Origin: Planotetraspora kaengkrachanensis
GTDB lineage: Bacteria > Actinomycetota > Actinomycetes > Streptosporangiales > Streptosporangiaceae
Reading direction: 5' to 3'
DNA: 64,000 nucleotides
NCBI RefSeq assembly: GCF_016862895.1
Contig: NZ_BONV01000008.1
Location: 1 to 64,000 of the forward strand
Positions 53,471 through 61,516 of this stretch are shown here, one piece after another; position 1 is the stretch's first letter; every line of letters begins with the position of its first letter. The translations under genes and the position numbers were made by a program. The notes beneath the pieces are model-generated. The model was not told the DNA's origin, made no database searches, and worked only from the letters and a program-made list of their open reading frames with translations.

Positions 53471-53975
53471 CGAGTGACAACCACGGGGTGTGCGCGCCGC
53501 CGAAGGGGCCGGACGCACGCCCCACGGCGTCCATCAGCCAGGCGGCCGACAGCTCCGCCTGGCTGATGACATCGTCCGGATAGGCGTACCGCACCTGGTG
53601 CTCGGCGAACTCGTCCTCGTCGTCCAGGTGAAGCCGGCCGTCCCTGAACCGGATGACGTCGAGGTCGAGGTCGAGCATGGTCACCTCGTCACCGTGCCAC
53701 CGCGGCACGGACGTGACGTCGCAGTAGATCTCCATCTCGTGCGGGGCCGCGTAGAACACGGCGGTCCACCACGCGTCGCGGGGGAACAGGCCCACGAACG
53801 CGTGCACCCACGTCACCGGCGGACGATGTCCCCTCCGGGCCACGGTCCCCGCGGGACAGCCGACCCACACCCCGTGTTCGTCCTCGCCGAGCAGCCGCCC
53901 GGCGTGGTTCCAGTGCAGGCCGCCCCCGTACTTGCGGTAGACGACCCGCACCCCGTCCGCGCTCACCTCAGACAT
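53463..53975 (-). CDS. DUF402 family protein (possible nucleoside diphosphate phosphatase-like)
   Basis: 170 residues from ATG 53975 (GTG 53984 is possible). The DUF402 core is visible: WTAVFYAAPHEMEIYCDVTS, the DLDLDVIRFRDG strand pair with acidic metal-binding residues, and DEDEFAEHQVRYAYPDDV. Characterised relatives (Ntdp, FomD) hydrolyse nucleoside diphosphates or nucleotidyl conjugates. It is a single gene converging with the exporter. The precise substrate cannot be told. Confidence 0.85.
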   Translation of the reverse strand: MSEVSADGVRVVYRKYGGGLHWNHAGRLLGEDEHGVWVGCPAGTVARRGHRPPVTWVHAFVGLFPRDAWWTAVFYAAPHEMEIYCDVTSVPRWHGDEVTMLDLDLDVIRFRDGRLHLDDEDEFAEHQVRYAYPDDVISQAELSAAWLMDAVGRASGPFGGAHTPWLSLVT

Positions 53976-54058
53976 GGGCGGCACGCTATGTCAGCGCCGT
54001 TGTGAGGCGCAACGGCGTCCGCCGTGCGGGGCCACACCGGAGTGCGGCCCCGGCGGGA

Positions 54059-55744
54059 CTAGACCTCGACGATCACCGGAATGATCATCGGGCGGCGACG
54101 GTAGGTGTCGCTGACCCAGCGGCCCACGGTACGGCGCACCGTGCGGCGGATCTGCATGATGTCGGCCACCCCGGCGGCGGCGACCTCCTGGAGAGCGATC
54201 TCGATCTGCGGGATGACCGCGTCGAACGCCTCCGGGTCGATGCCGGACCCACGCGCGGTGATCTCCGGTCCGCCCGCCAGCTTCCCCGTGGTGGAGTCGA
54301 CCACGATGACGATGGAGATGAACCCCTCGTCGCCGAGGATGCGCCGGTCCTTCAGCGCCACGTCGGTGATGTCGCCGACCGATGTGCCGTCGACGAACAC
54401 GTAGCCGCAGGGCACCGCGCCGACGATGGAGGCCTTGCCGTCGACCAGGTCGACGACCACTCCGTCCTCGGCGATCACGATGTTCTCCTGCGGGACCCCC
54501 GTGAGGCTCGCCAGGTGCGCGTGCGCCCGCAGGTGGCGCCACTCGCCGTGCACCGGCATGAAGTTGGACGGCTGGGTGAGGTTCAGCACGTAGAGGAGCT
54601 CGCCCGCCGCCGCGTGACCCGACACGTGGACGCGCGCGTTGCCCTTGTGGATGACCTTCGCGCCCCAGCGCGTGAGCCCGTTGATGACCTTGTTGACCGC
54701 GGTCTCGTTGCCGGGGACCAGCGAGGACGCCAGCAGAACGGTGTCACCCGCCGCGATACGGATCGGGTGGTCCCGGTTGGCCATCCGCGACAGCGCCGCC
54801 ATCGGCTCGCCCTGGGATCCGGTGCAGATCAGCACCACGTCCTCCGGCGGCCACTCCTCGATCTCCCTGGAGTCGACCAGCAGCCCGGCGGGGATCTTCA
54901 GGTAACCGAGGTCGCGGGCCACGCCCATGTTGCGGACCATCGATCTGCCGATGAGGGCCACCTTGCGCCCGTGCGCCTCCGCCGCGTCCATGACCTGCTG
55001 GACCCGGTGGATGTGCGAGGCGAAGCTCGCCACGATGATGCGCTTGTCGGCCGTGCGGAACACGTCGTCGATGACCGGCGCGATCTCTCGCTCGCTCGTG
55101 ACGAAGCCGGGCACCTCCGCGTTGGTCGAGTCCGACATCAGCAGGTCGACGCCCTCGGCCCCGAGCCGGGCGAAGCCGCCGAGGTCGGTCAGCCGCCCGT
55201 CCATCGGCAACTGGTCCATCTTGAAGTCGCCGGTGTGCAGCACGATTCCCGCGGGCGTGCGGACTGCCACCGCCAGTGCGTCCGGGATCGAGTGGTTCAC
55301 CGCGAAGAACTCGCACTCGAACGGCCCGAACCGGCGCCGCTCCCCCTCGATGACCTCGGCCTTGACCGGCTGGATCCGGTGCTCGGCCAGCTTGCTCTCG
55401 ATCAGGCCCAGGGTCAGCCGCGACCCGACCAGCGGAATGTCGACCCGCTCGCGCAGCAGGTACGGCACGGCGCCGATGTGGTCCTCGTGCGCGTGGGTCA
55501 GCACGACCGCCTCGACGTCGTCCAGGCGATCCCTGATGTAGTCGAAGTCGGGCAGGATCAGGTCGATGCCCGGCTGGTCGGGCTCGGGGAACAGCACCCC
55601 GCAGTCGACGATGAGAAGACGGCCTTCGAACTCGAAGACCGCCATGTTGCGGCCGATCTCCCCCAGACCACCGAGCGCGACGATGCGCAGGCCGTTCTCG
55701 GGCACCGGCGGCGGCGGCGCGAGTTCAGGATGCGGGTGACTCAT
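54059..55744 (-). CDS. rnj: Ribonuclease J
   Basis: 561 residues. Metallo-beta-lactamase/beta-CASP RNase: HAHEDH at residues 84-89 and the later His/Asp ligands (VNHSIPD, LHTGDFKMD, MSDSTNAE) are present, with the beta-CASP segment ASFASHIHRVQQ and VHVSGHAAAGEL. A C-terminal dimerisation domain completes the usual length. It has 5' exonuclease and endonuclease activity in mRNA turnover and rRNA maturation. dapA lies upstream of rnj... on the same strand its stop is 215 bp from the rnj start, with a terminator between. Confidence 0.94.
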   Translation of the reverse strand: MSHPHPELAPPPPVPENGLRIVALGGLGEIGRNMAVFEFEGRLLIVDCGVLFPEPDQPGIDLILPDFDYIRDRLDDVEAVVLTHAHEDHIGAVPYLLRERVDIPLVGSRLTLGLIESKLAEHRIQPVKAEVIEGERRRFGPFECEFFAVNHSIPDALAVAVRTPAGIVLHTGDFKMDQLPMDGRLTDLGGFARLGAEGVDLLMSDSTNAEVPGFVTSEREIAPVIDDVFRTADKRIIVASFASHIHRVQQVMDAAEAHGRKVALIGRSMVRNMGVARDLGYLKIPAGLLVDSREIEEWPPEDVVLICTGSQGEPMAALSRMANRDHPIRIAAGDTVLLASSLVPGNETAVNKVINGLTRWGAKVIHKGNARVHVSGHAAAGELLYVLNLTQPSNFMPVHGEWRHLRAHAHLASLTGVPQENIVIAEDGVVVDLVDGKASIVGAVPCGYVFVDGTSVGDITDVALKDRRILGDEGFISIVIVVDSTTGKLAGGPEITARGSGIDPEAFDAVIPQIEIALQEVAAAGVADIMQIRRTVRRTVGRWVSDTYRRRPMIIPVIVEV

Positions 55745-55931
55745 GAGAGCTCCCCCCCGCGCTCGTCCCGGTGGCTATCTCTGGTATTTCGCTCGCTCAT
55801 TCGGCTCCATATGACTCACGGATTATGGACAACGTGCTGAACGCCGCGACCCGGGGAAGGGGACGTGGCGCAAGGGCCGGGGGCTGGCTCCGGCCGAAGA
55901 CGACGGGGCGCGGCACCACGAGGGCCGCGCG

Positions 55932-55956
55932 GTGCGGGACGTGACGCGTCCCGCAC
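55932..55956 (-). terminator. Hairpin terminator after dapA
   Basis: GTGCGGGACG and its exact complement CGTCCCGCAC form a 10-bp stem with a five-base loop, four bases past the dapA stop. It separates dapA from rnj. The rest of the 215-bp gap (55745-55959) holds no gene and must contain the rnj promoter. Confidence 0.75.
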
Positions 55957-55959
55957 GGC

Positions 55960-56877
55960 TCAGCTGTCAGCAAGTTTGAGACCTCCGGCGATGAGGTCTT
56001 CGCGCAGCAGGGTGACCTGCTCGTGGGTGGCGTCCACCAGCGGCGGCCGGACGAAGCCGGCGTCCTGGCCGGCCAGCTTCAACGCGGCCTTCACCATGAT
56101 CGCACCCTGGGTCCGCTGCATGACGCCGGTGACCACCGGCAGCAACTGACGGTGGACGGCGAGCGCGCCCGCCACGTCGCCGGAGCCGTACAGGTCGATC
56201 ATCGAGGCCAGCTCGGCGCCCACGACATGGCCGACGACGCTGACGGCGCCGGCCGCGCCCACCGACAGCCAGGGCAGGTTGAGCAGGTCGTCGCCGGAGT
56301 AGAACACCAGGTCCGTCGTGGCCATGACCTGGGACCCCGCGAACAGGTCGCCCTTGGCGTCCTTGACGGCGACGATGCGGGGATGCCGCGCGAGCCGTAC
56401 CAGGGTCTCGGTCTGGATCGGGACGCCGGTGCGGCCGGGGATGTCGTACAACATCACGGGAAGCTCGGTCGCGTCGGCCACCGCCGTGAAGTGGCGGACC
56501 AGACCCTCCTGCGGAGGCTTGTTGTAGTAAGGGGTCACCACCAGCAACCCGTGCGCCCCGGCACGCTCCGCGGCGCGGGCGAGCTCCACACTGTGGCGGG
56601 TGTCGTTGGTGCCCGCGCCGGCGACCACGCTCGCGCGGTCACCCACGGCTTCCACGACCGCTCGCAGGATGCGGTCCTTCTCCTCGTCCGTGGTGGTGGG
56701 GGACTCCCCCGTGGTTCCACTGACGATGAGACCGTCATTGCGTTGCTCGTCCACCAGGTAGGTGGCGAGGCGCTGGACACCCTCGTAGTCGACCGCGCCG
56801 TCGGAGGTGAACGGCGTGACCATCGCAGTGAGCATGCGGCCGAAGGGGGCGTCGGAGGTTCCAGTTGGCGATGCCAT
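55960..56877 (-). CDS. dapA: 4-hydroxy-tetrahydrodipicolinate synthase
   Basis: 305 residues from ATG 56877. The Schiff-base Lys172 is in AVKDAKGD, Tyr144 in LYDIPGRTG, and the SGTTGESPTTT loop holds the pyruvate carboxylate. The intact Arg of PGRTG region and GTTGES favour DapA over the two KdgD paralogs in this window, which carry CGTGEF instead. It makes the first committed intermediate of lysine and diaminopimelate. The 254-bp gap upstream shows an imperfect inverted repeat near 57005-57040 but no recognised riboswitch. Confidence 0.92.
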   Translation of the reverse strand: MASPTGTSDAPFGRMLTAMVTPFTSDGAVDYEGVQRLATYLVDEQRNDGLIVSGTTGESPTTTDEEKDRILRAVVEAVGDRASVVAGAGTNDTRHSVELARAAERAGAHGLLVVTPYYNKPPQEGLVRHFTAVADATELPVMLYDIPGRTGVPIQTETLVRLARHPRIVAVKDAKGDLFAGSQVMATTDLVFYSGDDLLNLPWLSVGAAGAVSVVGHVVGAELASMIDLYGSGDVAGALAVHRQLLPVVTGVMQRTQGAIMVKAALKLAGQDAGFVRPPLVDATHEQVTLLREDLIAGGLKLADS

Positions 56878-57131
56878 AGACGGAACGCTACCTGGATCCC
56901 GACATGCCCGTGGACCCCGCCACCCCGTTATGCCGAAGTCATCGCCGCCCTCGCGACACGCGGGACGAAGACGGGCGATCCACATCATGTCCGGGCAACG
57001 AAAGAGACCGCCGATATGTGCTCGGGGGTACACACATCAGCGGCCTCTACCGGAGAATCGCCGCGTCTTACGCGGGCGTTACACGCTACTGGTGAGAATT
57101 TTTCCGAAGCCCGCCGCGGACCGCCGGACGC

Positions 57132-57611
57132 TCAGCGCGCCTGCCCAAGAATCAGCCTCATCCATAGATCTTCCATGCGGGCCGTGATGAGTCGTTCGGT
57201 TTCGTGGGCGATCTGAGCGTCGCCTTCGCGAATCGTCCGCCGGATGAACATCAGCCCACCCGCGTGGCACAGCTCGTAGATCGTCGACTTGCAGTCGCAG
57301 GTATGTCTGCGGACCCGTACGTGGTCGCAGCGCCGCGTGTCCTTCAACCACCTGATCTTCACGTGCTCCGGCTGGAGCGGGGCGACGTGGATGCCGTGGT
57401 ACGGCGACTCTGCCTCGGCCGGTCGGCGGGCACGGGTCTTGGCCGAGCCGCGGACCTTCGCCGATGCGCTCCGGGGAGCCGACGCGCCGCGGGGAACGGG
57501 ACGGCTGCGGCCCTGCTCTCCCGACGGACGTGCGCCGCCGGTGATCACGTCGAGATTGCGCGAAGAATCCTGAAATTGGGGACCTGACCGTGGAGCACCA
57601 CATTGGGCCAT
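57132..57611 (-). CDS. Small conserved Cys-containing protein, function unknown
   Basis: 159 residues if started at ATG 57611 (AAAGGTGG upstream); GTG 57548 and upstream starts are possible. The N-terminal 70 residues are low-complexity and basic; the conserved part is the C-terminal 85, with CDHVRVRRHTCDCKSTIYELC followed by AGGLMFIRRT (as two pieces). Similar small proteins sit beside GntR regulators in many actinobacteria, and here the gene is divergent from a HutC-type regulator. The four Cys could bind a metal. No function is assigned. Confidence 0.65.
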   Translation of the reverse strand: MAQCGAPRSGPQFQDSSRNLDVITGGARPSGEQGRSRPVPRGASAPRSASAKVRGSAKTRARRPAEAESPYHGIHVAPLQPEHVKIRWLKDTRRCDHVRVRRHTCDCKSTIYELCHAGGLMFIRRTIREGDAQIAHETERLITARMEDLWMRLILGQAR

Positions 57612-57672
57612 TGGGCCACCTTTCGGCTGGCAAAGTTGGAGCCACAGGCGAGCTTCATTACTCAGGGTTGTC

Positions 57673-57686
57673 TGGCGAATACGCCA
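57673..57686. promoter_or_regulatory. Palindrome in the divergent gap before the HutC-type regulator
   Basis: TGGCG, four bases, CGCCA, embedded in TTGTCTGGCGAATACGCCAA. It lies 38 bp before the regulator ATG and within the gap to the small Cys-containing gene. A likely site for the GntR protein. Confidence 0.5.
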
Positions 57687-57723
57687 AGATTGGGGTTCCG
57701 CCCAGCCCCCGAGGGATGGATTG

Positions 57724-58461
57724 ATGGCCAACTCTGATCCGGTTTACCTGCGCGTAGTCGAGGACCTCCGCCGTCAGATCGTCGATGGCACGCTTCCGCC
57801 AGGAGCTCCGATCCCTTCGCGGCATCAGATCACCAGGAAGTACAGCGTCGGCGAGACCGCCGCACGGCACGCACTGCGCGTGCTGGCCCAGGAGGGTCTG
57901 ATCGTCGGACGGGTGGGCTCGGGCCACCGGGTCCGCGAGAAGCCCACGCTGCTGCCGTCCTACCGCAGCCGCGTCCCCGAACCCCACACCCCCTTCGCCA
58001 TGGACATGCAGGCCGGCGGCCGGCAGCCGAGCTGGAACTGGCGAAGCGAGCTCGCCGAGGCGCCGCCGGAGATCGCGCAACGCCTGCAGCTCAGCCAGTG
58101 GAGCCCCGTGATCAGGATCCGCTTCGTCTACCGCGGCGACGGCAAGCCGATGCAGCTGGCGACGTCCTACGAGCTGATCGAGTTCGGCCAGAGCCAGGCC
58201 CCGGAAGAGGGCACCTCCGAGCGCAGGAGCACGGTGTCGCGCATGGCGGCGAACGGCACCAAGATCACGGAGATCAGTGAGAGCGTTCACGTGCGGGTGC
58301 CGCAACCGACCGAGAGCGACCTGCTCGAGCTCCCCGCAGGAGTTCAGGTCCTGCACGTCGAGCGAACCCACTGGGCCGCGGACCGCCCGGTCGAGACCAG
58401 TGACATCGTGATCCCGGGCGACAAGTTCCGCCTGGTCTACGGAATTCCCGTCTCCCTGTGA
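57724..58461 (+). CDS. GntR-family regulator, HutC subfamily
   Basis: 245 residues from ATG 57724 (a TTG precedes it). The winged helix is YLRVVEDLRRQIVDGTLPPG..PSRHQITRKYSVGETAARHAL; the C-terminal UTRA ligand domain has VIRIRFVYRGDGKPMQLATS (in parts) and VLHVERTHWAADRPVETSDIV. HutC-type proteins respond to small metabolites. It is divergent from the small Cys-containing gene and 52 bp upstream of radC. Confidence 0.92.
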   Translation: MANSDPVYLRVVEDLRRQIVDGTLPPGAPIPSRHQITRKYSVGETAARHALRVLAQEGLIVGRVGSGHRVREKPTLLPSYRSRVPEPHTPFAMDMQAGGRQPSWNWRSELAEAPPEIAQRLQLSQWSPVIRIRFVYRGDGKPMQLATSYELIEFGQSQAPEEGTSERRSTVSRMAANGTKITEISESVHVRVPQPTESDLLELPAGVQVLHVERTHWAADRPVETSDIVIPGDKFRLVYGIPVSL

Positions 58462-58513
58462 CTGTCGGTGACCGCTGGTACAACCATTCCGGATCCCCCC
58501 TCCGGAGGTGCCG

Positions 58514-59197
58514 ATGCGCGTCAAGGACCTGCCCCCGGCCGACCAGCCTCGTGAACGACTCCTGAGCTCGGGTGCGACGGCCCTGGCCGATCGAGAGCTG
58601 CTCGCCCTGCTGCTCGGCTCGGGCAGCAGGGGCGTCAGCGCCGTCGAGCTCGCCTCCCAGCTCATCGCCCACTGCGGCGATCTCGGCGAGCTCTCCCGCT
58701 CCGAAGCACACCGCCTGCTGGCGGTGCCCGGCGTGGGGCCCGCCAAGGCCGCGCGCATCGCGGCCGCGTTCCATCTCATGCGTCGGGCGCAGGCCGAGCC
58801 GGAGCGGCTCCGCGTCCGCTGCTCGGCCGACGTCGCGACGGTGGCCGCGCCGCTCCTCCACGGCTGTCCCCGCGAGAAGCTCGTGATCGTGATCTGCGAC
58901 CCCCGCGGCGCCGTGATCAGGCGGACCGTGATCAGCGAGGGCGGCACCGACCACACCTCCGCGCCGGTCCGCGACATCGTGACCACCGTCCTCGTCTCCG
59001 GCGGGGCCGCCTTCGCGCTCGCGCACAACCACCCCAGCGGTTCGCTCGAGCCGAGCGCGGCCGATCTCGAGGTCACCGCCCGGCTCAGCGAGGCCGCGGA
59101 GACCGTCGACCTGCGGTTCCTCGACCATGTGATCGTCACCGACGCGGCCTGGCGCAGGATCGCCCTTCCCTCTGACACGGATCGAAGATACGTCTAG
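58514..59197 (+). CDS. radC: RadC-family JAB/MPN domain protein
   Basis: 227 residues from ATG 58514 with GGAGG five bases upstream (the GTG at 58508 overlaps that site). A helix-hairpin-helix region LLAVPGVGPAKAARIAAAF is followed by the JAMM-type metal motif AHNHPSGSLEPSAADLEVT (HxHPSG...D). Members were named for DNA repair, but a biochemical role is not settled. The stop codon overlaps the first GTCTA element of the next promoter. Confidence 0.92.
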   Translation: MRVKDLPPADQPRERLLSSGATALADRELLALLLGSGSRGVSAVELASQLIAHCGDLGELSRSEAHRLLAVPGVGPAKAARIAAAFHLMRRAQAEPERLRVRCSADVATVAAPLLHGCPREKLVIVICDPRGAVIRRTVISEGGTDHTSAPVRDIVTTVLVSGGAAFALAHNHPSGSLEPSAADLEVTARLSEAAETVDLRFLDHVIVTDAAWRRIALPSDTDRRYV

Positions 59198-59239
59198 TTG
59201 TATGCTCCTGTCTAGTGGAATAGTTCGGTCTAAATAGAC
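59192..59239 (+). promoter_or_regulatory. Phased GTCTA elements and leaderless promoter of the twin-GntR gene
   Basis: GTCTA occurs at 59192, 59210 and 59228, exactly 18 bp apart. The last belongs to the palindrome GTCTAAATAGAC (59228-59239). The region is AT-rich. Further on, TATCTT (59273-59278) ends seven bases before the GTG at 59285, implying a leaderless mRNA. Autoregulation is inferred. Confidence 0.55.
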
Positions 59240-59284
59240 ATAGCCCTACGAGAGGCCCCGTTCCGGGTCGCCTATCTTTCGAGC

Positions 59285-59767
59285 GTGCTCGACCACGACG
59301 GTGACACTCATCTATACGTGCAGATCGCCGAGATCATCCGGCAGCAGATCCTGCGCGGCGACCTCGCACCCGGACACGCCGTGCCGAGCGAGGCGACGAT
59401 CCAGAGCGAGTACGGCGTGGCGAGGACCACGGCCCGGCGGGCGTTCCACCTGCTGCGCGAGGAAGGCCTGATCTACACGGTGCAGGGAGAGGGCACGTTC
59501 GTCGGCCCTTCGAGCAAGGCGGCGCGGGAGCCGCGCAGGATCCCCCTGTACCGGCAGATCGCGAACGATCTCGTCGACCGCATCCGCAGTGGAGATCTGC
59601 GCCCCCGCCGTCCCGTCCCGAGTGAGACCACGCTGGTCCAGCAGTACGACGTGGCGCGCGAGACCGCGCGCAAGGCGATCGCGGTCCTGCGCGAGGAGGG
59701 CTGGATCTACACGGTCCCGCAACGGGGCAGCTTCGTCTCCCCCGAGGACGAGCAGCCCCGCCCGTAG
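59285..59767 (+). CDS. Regulator made of two tandem GntR DNA-binding domains
   Basis: 160 residues from GTG 59285. It contains two complete GntR winged helices and nothing else. The first (about 8-75) reads LYVQIAEIIRQQILRGDLAPG..VPSEATIQSEYGVARTTARRAF..EGTFV; the second (about 85-152) reads LYRQIANDLVDRIRSGDLRP..VPSETTLVQQYDVARETARKAI..RGSFV. The halves are clearly duplicates. No ligand or dimerisation domain is present, so the protein may bind two adjacent half-sites as a monomer. Upstream GTCTA elements in 18-bp phase are candidate sites. Probably leaderless. Confidence 0.85.
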   Translation: MLDHDGDTHLYVQIAEIIRQQILRGDLAPGHAVPSEATIQSEYGVARTTARRAFHLLREEGLIYTVQGEGTFVGPSSKAAREPRRIPLYRQIANDLVDRIRSGDLRPRRPVPSETTLVQQYDVARETARKAIAVLREEGWIYTVPQRGSFVSPEDEQPRP

Positions 59768-59842
59768 TCCCTCGACCGGCCGGATGCTCCGGGGATCGCG
59801 CCCGCCGCTCTCCGCCCGACCGGTTCCCGGAACCGCCCGGGG

Positions 59843-60466
59843 TCAGCCGATCAGCTGGAGCGCCCGAGCGGCCAGTCCCTCCGGGGCGGTGGCCGGCGAA
59901 CCGGCGTCGAACGGCGGCTCGGGGGCGTACTCGATGGCCAGCTGGACGGCCTGCGCCGTCGTCACGTCGCCGAGACGGGCAAGCAGGGTCAGCGCCATGT
60001 CGATGCCGGAAGAGACGCCCGCCGCCGTGACGATCTTCCCGTCCACGACGACGCGCTCGCTGACGGGCTCGGCCCCGAAAACGGCGAGCTGTTCCAGCCA
60101 CCCCCAGTGGGTGGTCGCCCGCCGGCCCGTGAGCAGGCCCGCAGCCCCCAGCAGGAACGCGCCGCTGCAGACGGACGTCGTCCAGGCGGTGTGTTCGTGC
60201 GTTTCCGCGATCCAGGCGATCAGATCCGCGTCGTTCAGCGCCTCCGTCGTGCCGGGCCCACCGGGAACGACGATCATCTCCGGGCGGGGGACGTCCCTGA
60301 ATGACGCCGTCGCCGTCAGGCCGAGACTTCCCCGGTCGTCGACGACCGGCCCCGGGCGCGCGGCCACGAAGGTGACCGTGCAGCCCGGCGCGAACGCCAT
60401 CACCGTGTACGGCCCGACGGCGTCGAGGGCGGTGAAGCGGGGGTAGAGGGGGATGGCGACGTGCAC
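59843..60466 (-). CDS. DJ-1/PfpI-family protein (isonitrile hydratase-like)
   Basis: 207 residues from GTG 60466 with AGGAGA eight bases upstream. The DJ-1/PfpI fold is marked by VAIPLYPRFTALDAVGP, VPGGPGT and the nucleophile elbow SVCSGAFLLGAAGLL with Cys at about 99. Similar to isonitrile hydratase InhA-type members, but the substrate is unknown. It starts inside the 3' end of the AraC gene (67-bp overlap) and is its paralog at the N-terminal domain. Confidence 0.87.
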   Translation of the reverse strand: MHVAIPLYPRFTALDAVGPYTVMAFAPGCTVTFVAARPGPVVDDRGSLGLTATASFRDVPRPEMIVVPGGPGTTEALNDADLIAWIAETHEHTAWTTSVCSGAFLLGAAGLLTGRRATTHWGWLEQLAVFGAEPVSERVVVDGKIVTAAGVSSGIDMALTLLARLGDVTTAQAVQLAIEYAPEPPFDAGSPATAPEGLAARALQLIG

Positions 60467-61443
60467 GGTCGGTTCTCCTTCGATTGGAACCGGCGACGGT
60501 AGTCGCCGGGTGAGATGCGCCAGTGGCGGCGGAACACGCGGTAGAGGGTCTCCGGCGCGCCGAGCCCGGACTCCCTCGCGACCCGGTCCAGCGGGTGGGC
60601 GGTGACCTCGAGCAGCCTCCGGGCGGTGTCCGCCCTGCTGCGCTCGACGTACCTGCCGGGTGACATGCCGGTCTGCTCGGTGAAGATTCGGGAGAAGTGG
60701 CGCTCGCTCATCCCGGCACGACGTGCGAGGGCGGCCACGCTGAGATCCTCAGCCGGGTTGGCGTCGATGAAGGCCTGGAGCGCCCGGAGCGGCTCCAGGC
60801 GTGGGACGACGGCGTGCATGGCCGTGCTGAACTGGCTCTGCCCTCCGGGTCTGTGCAGGTAGACCACGAGCCCGCACGCGATGTCCCGCGCGAGCGCGTG
60901 GCCGTGGTCCTCCGCCACGAGGGCGAGGGCGAGGTCCACTCCGGCGGTGACTCCGGCGGAGGTCCACACGTCGCCGTCCTTGACGTAGATGGGGTCGGCG
61001 TCCACCTCGACCTCGGGATAGCCGGCGTCCAGTTCGGAGGCCGTCAGCCAGTGCGTGGTCGCGCGCCTGCCGTCGAGCAGCCCGGCCTCGGCCAGGAGGA
61101 AGGCGCCGCTGCACACCGAGGCGACCCTGCGTGAGACGGAGGCCAGACGGGTGATCCCCCTGACGAGGTCCCGATCACGCCGCTGCTTCTGCGCGGACAG
61201 GCCGCCCACGATCATGAGCGTGTCGATCGGCCCCTCGATCCGGTCGAGCGGGGTCTGCACGACGGTCGCGATCCCGTTCTGCGCCACCACCTGACCGGAC
61301 CGCACGGCGGTCACCTCGACGCGGTAGCCGTACTCGGCCGCGAGCAGCCTCGCGGTGTCGAACACGTCCGCCGGCCCGGCCAGGTCGAGCAGCTGAAATC
61401 CGTCGAAGACCACGATCACGACGCGTCGTTCCATGCCGTCCAT
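60400..61443 (-). CDS. GlxA-type AraC-family regulator with DJ-1/PfpI domain
   Basis: 347 residues (start ATG 61443; ATG 61434 equally possible). The N-terminal DJ-1/PfpI domain has VVIVVFDGFQLLDLAGPADVF (in parts), VGGLSAQ and SVCSGAFLLAEAGLL. The C-terminal AraC pair of helix-turn-helices has LARRAGMSERHFSRIFTEQT and SGLGAPETLYRVFRRHW. The last 25 or so residues after RRRFQSKENR are Ser/Pro/Thr-rich and arise from reading over the start of the next gene, an unusual tail. It should regulate the overlapping DJ-1 gene. Confidence 0.88.
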   Translation of the reverse strand: MDGMERRVVIVVFDGFQLLDLAGPADVFDTARLLAAEYGYRVEVTAVRSGQVVAQNGIATVVQTPLDRIEGPIDTLMIVGGLSAQKQRRDRDLVRGITRLASVSRRVASVCSGAFLLAEAGLLDGRRATTHWLTASELDAGYPEVEVDADPIYVKDGDVWTSAGVTAGVDLALALVAEDHGHALARDIACGLVVYLHRPGGQSQFSTAMHAVVPRLEPLRALQAFIDANPAEDLSVAALARRAGMSERHFSRIFTEQTGMSPGRYVERSRADTARRLLEVTAHPLDRVARESGLGAPETLYRVFRRHWRISPGDYRRRFQSKENRPCTSPSPSTPASPPSTPSGRTR

Positions 61444-61516
61444 CGTGGCCAGCAGGACGGCATGGCGTCCACGACACGTGTATTGCAGATCACGCCACGA
61501 GCGCGCCCGGACCGGG

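Noticed and set aside
56878-57131. Lysine riboswitch upstream of dapA
   Set aside because: Only an imperfect inverted repeat near 57005-57040 is visible; none of the conserved lysine-riboswitch core could be recognised.
57132-57723. Toxin-antitoxin pair
   Set aside because: The genes are divergent, the regulator has a full UTRA ligand domain, and the small protein shows no toxin motif.
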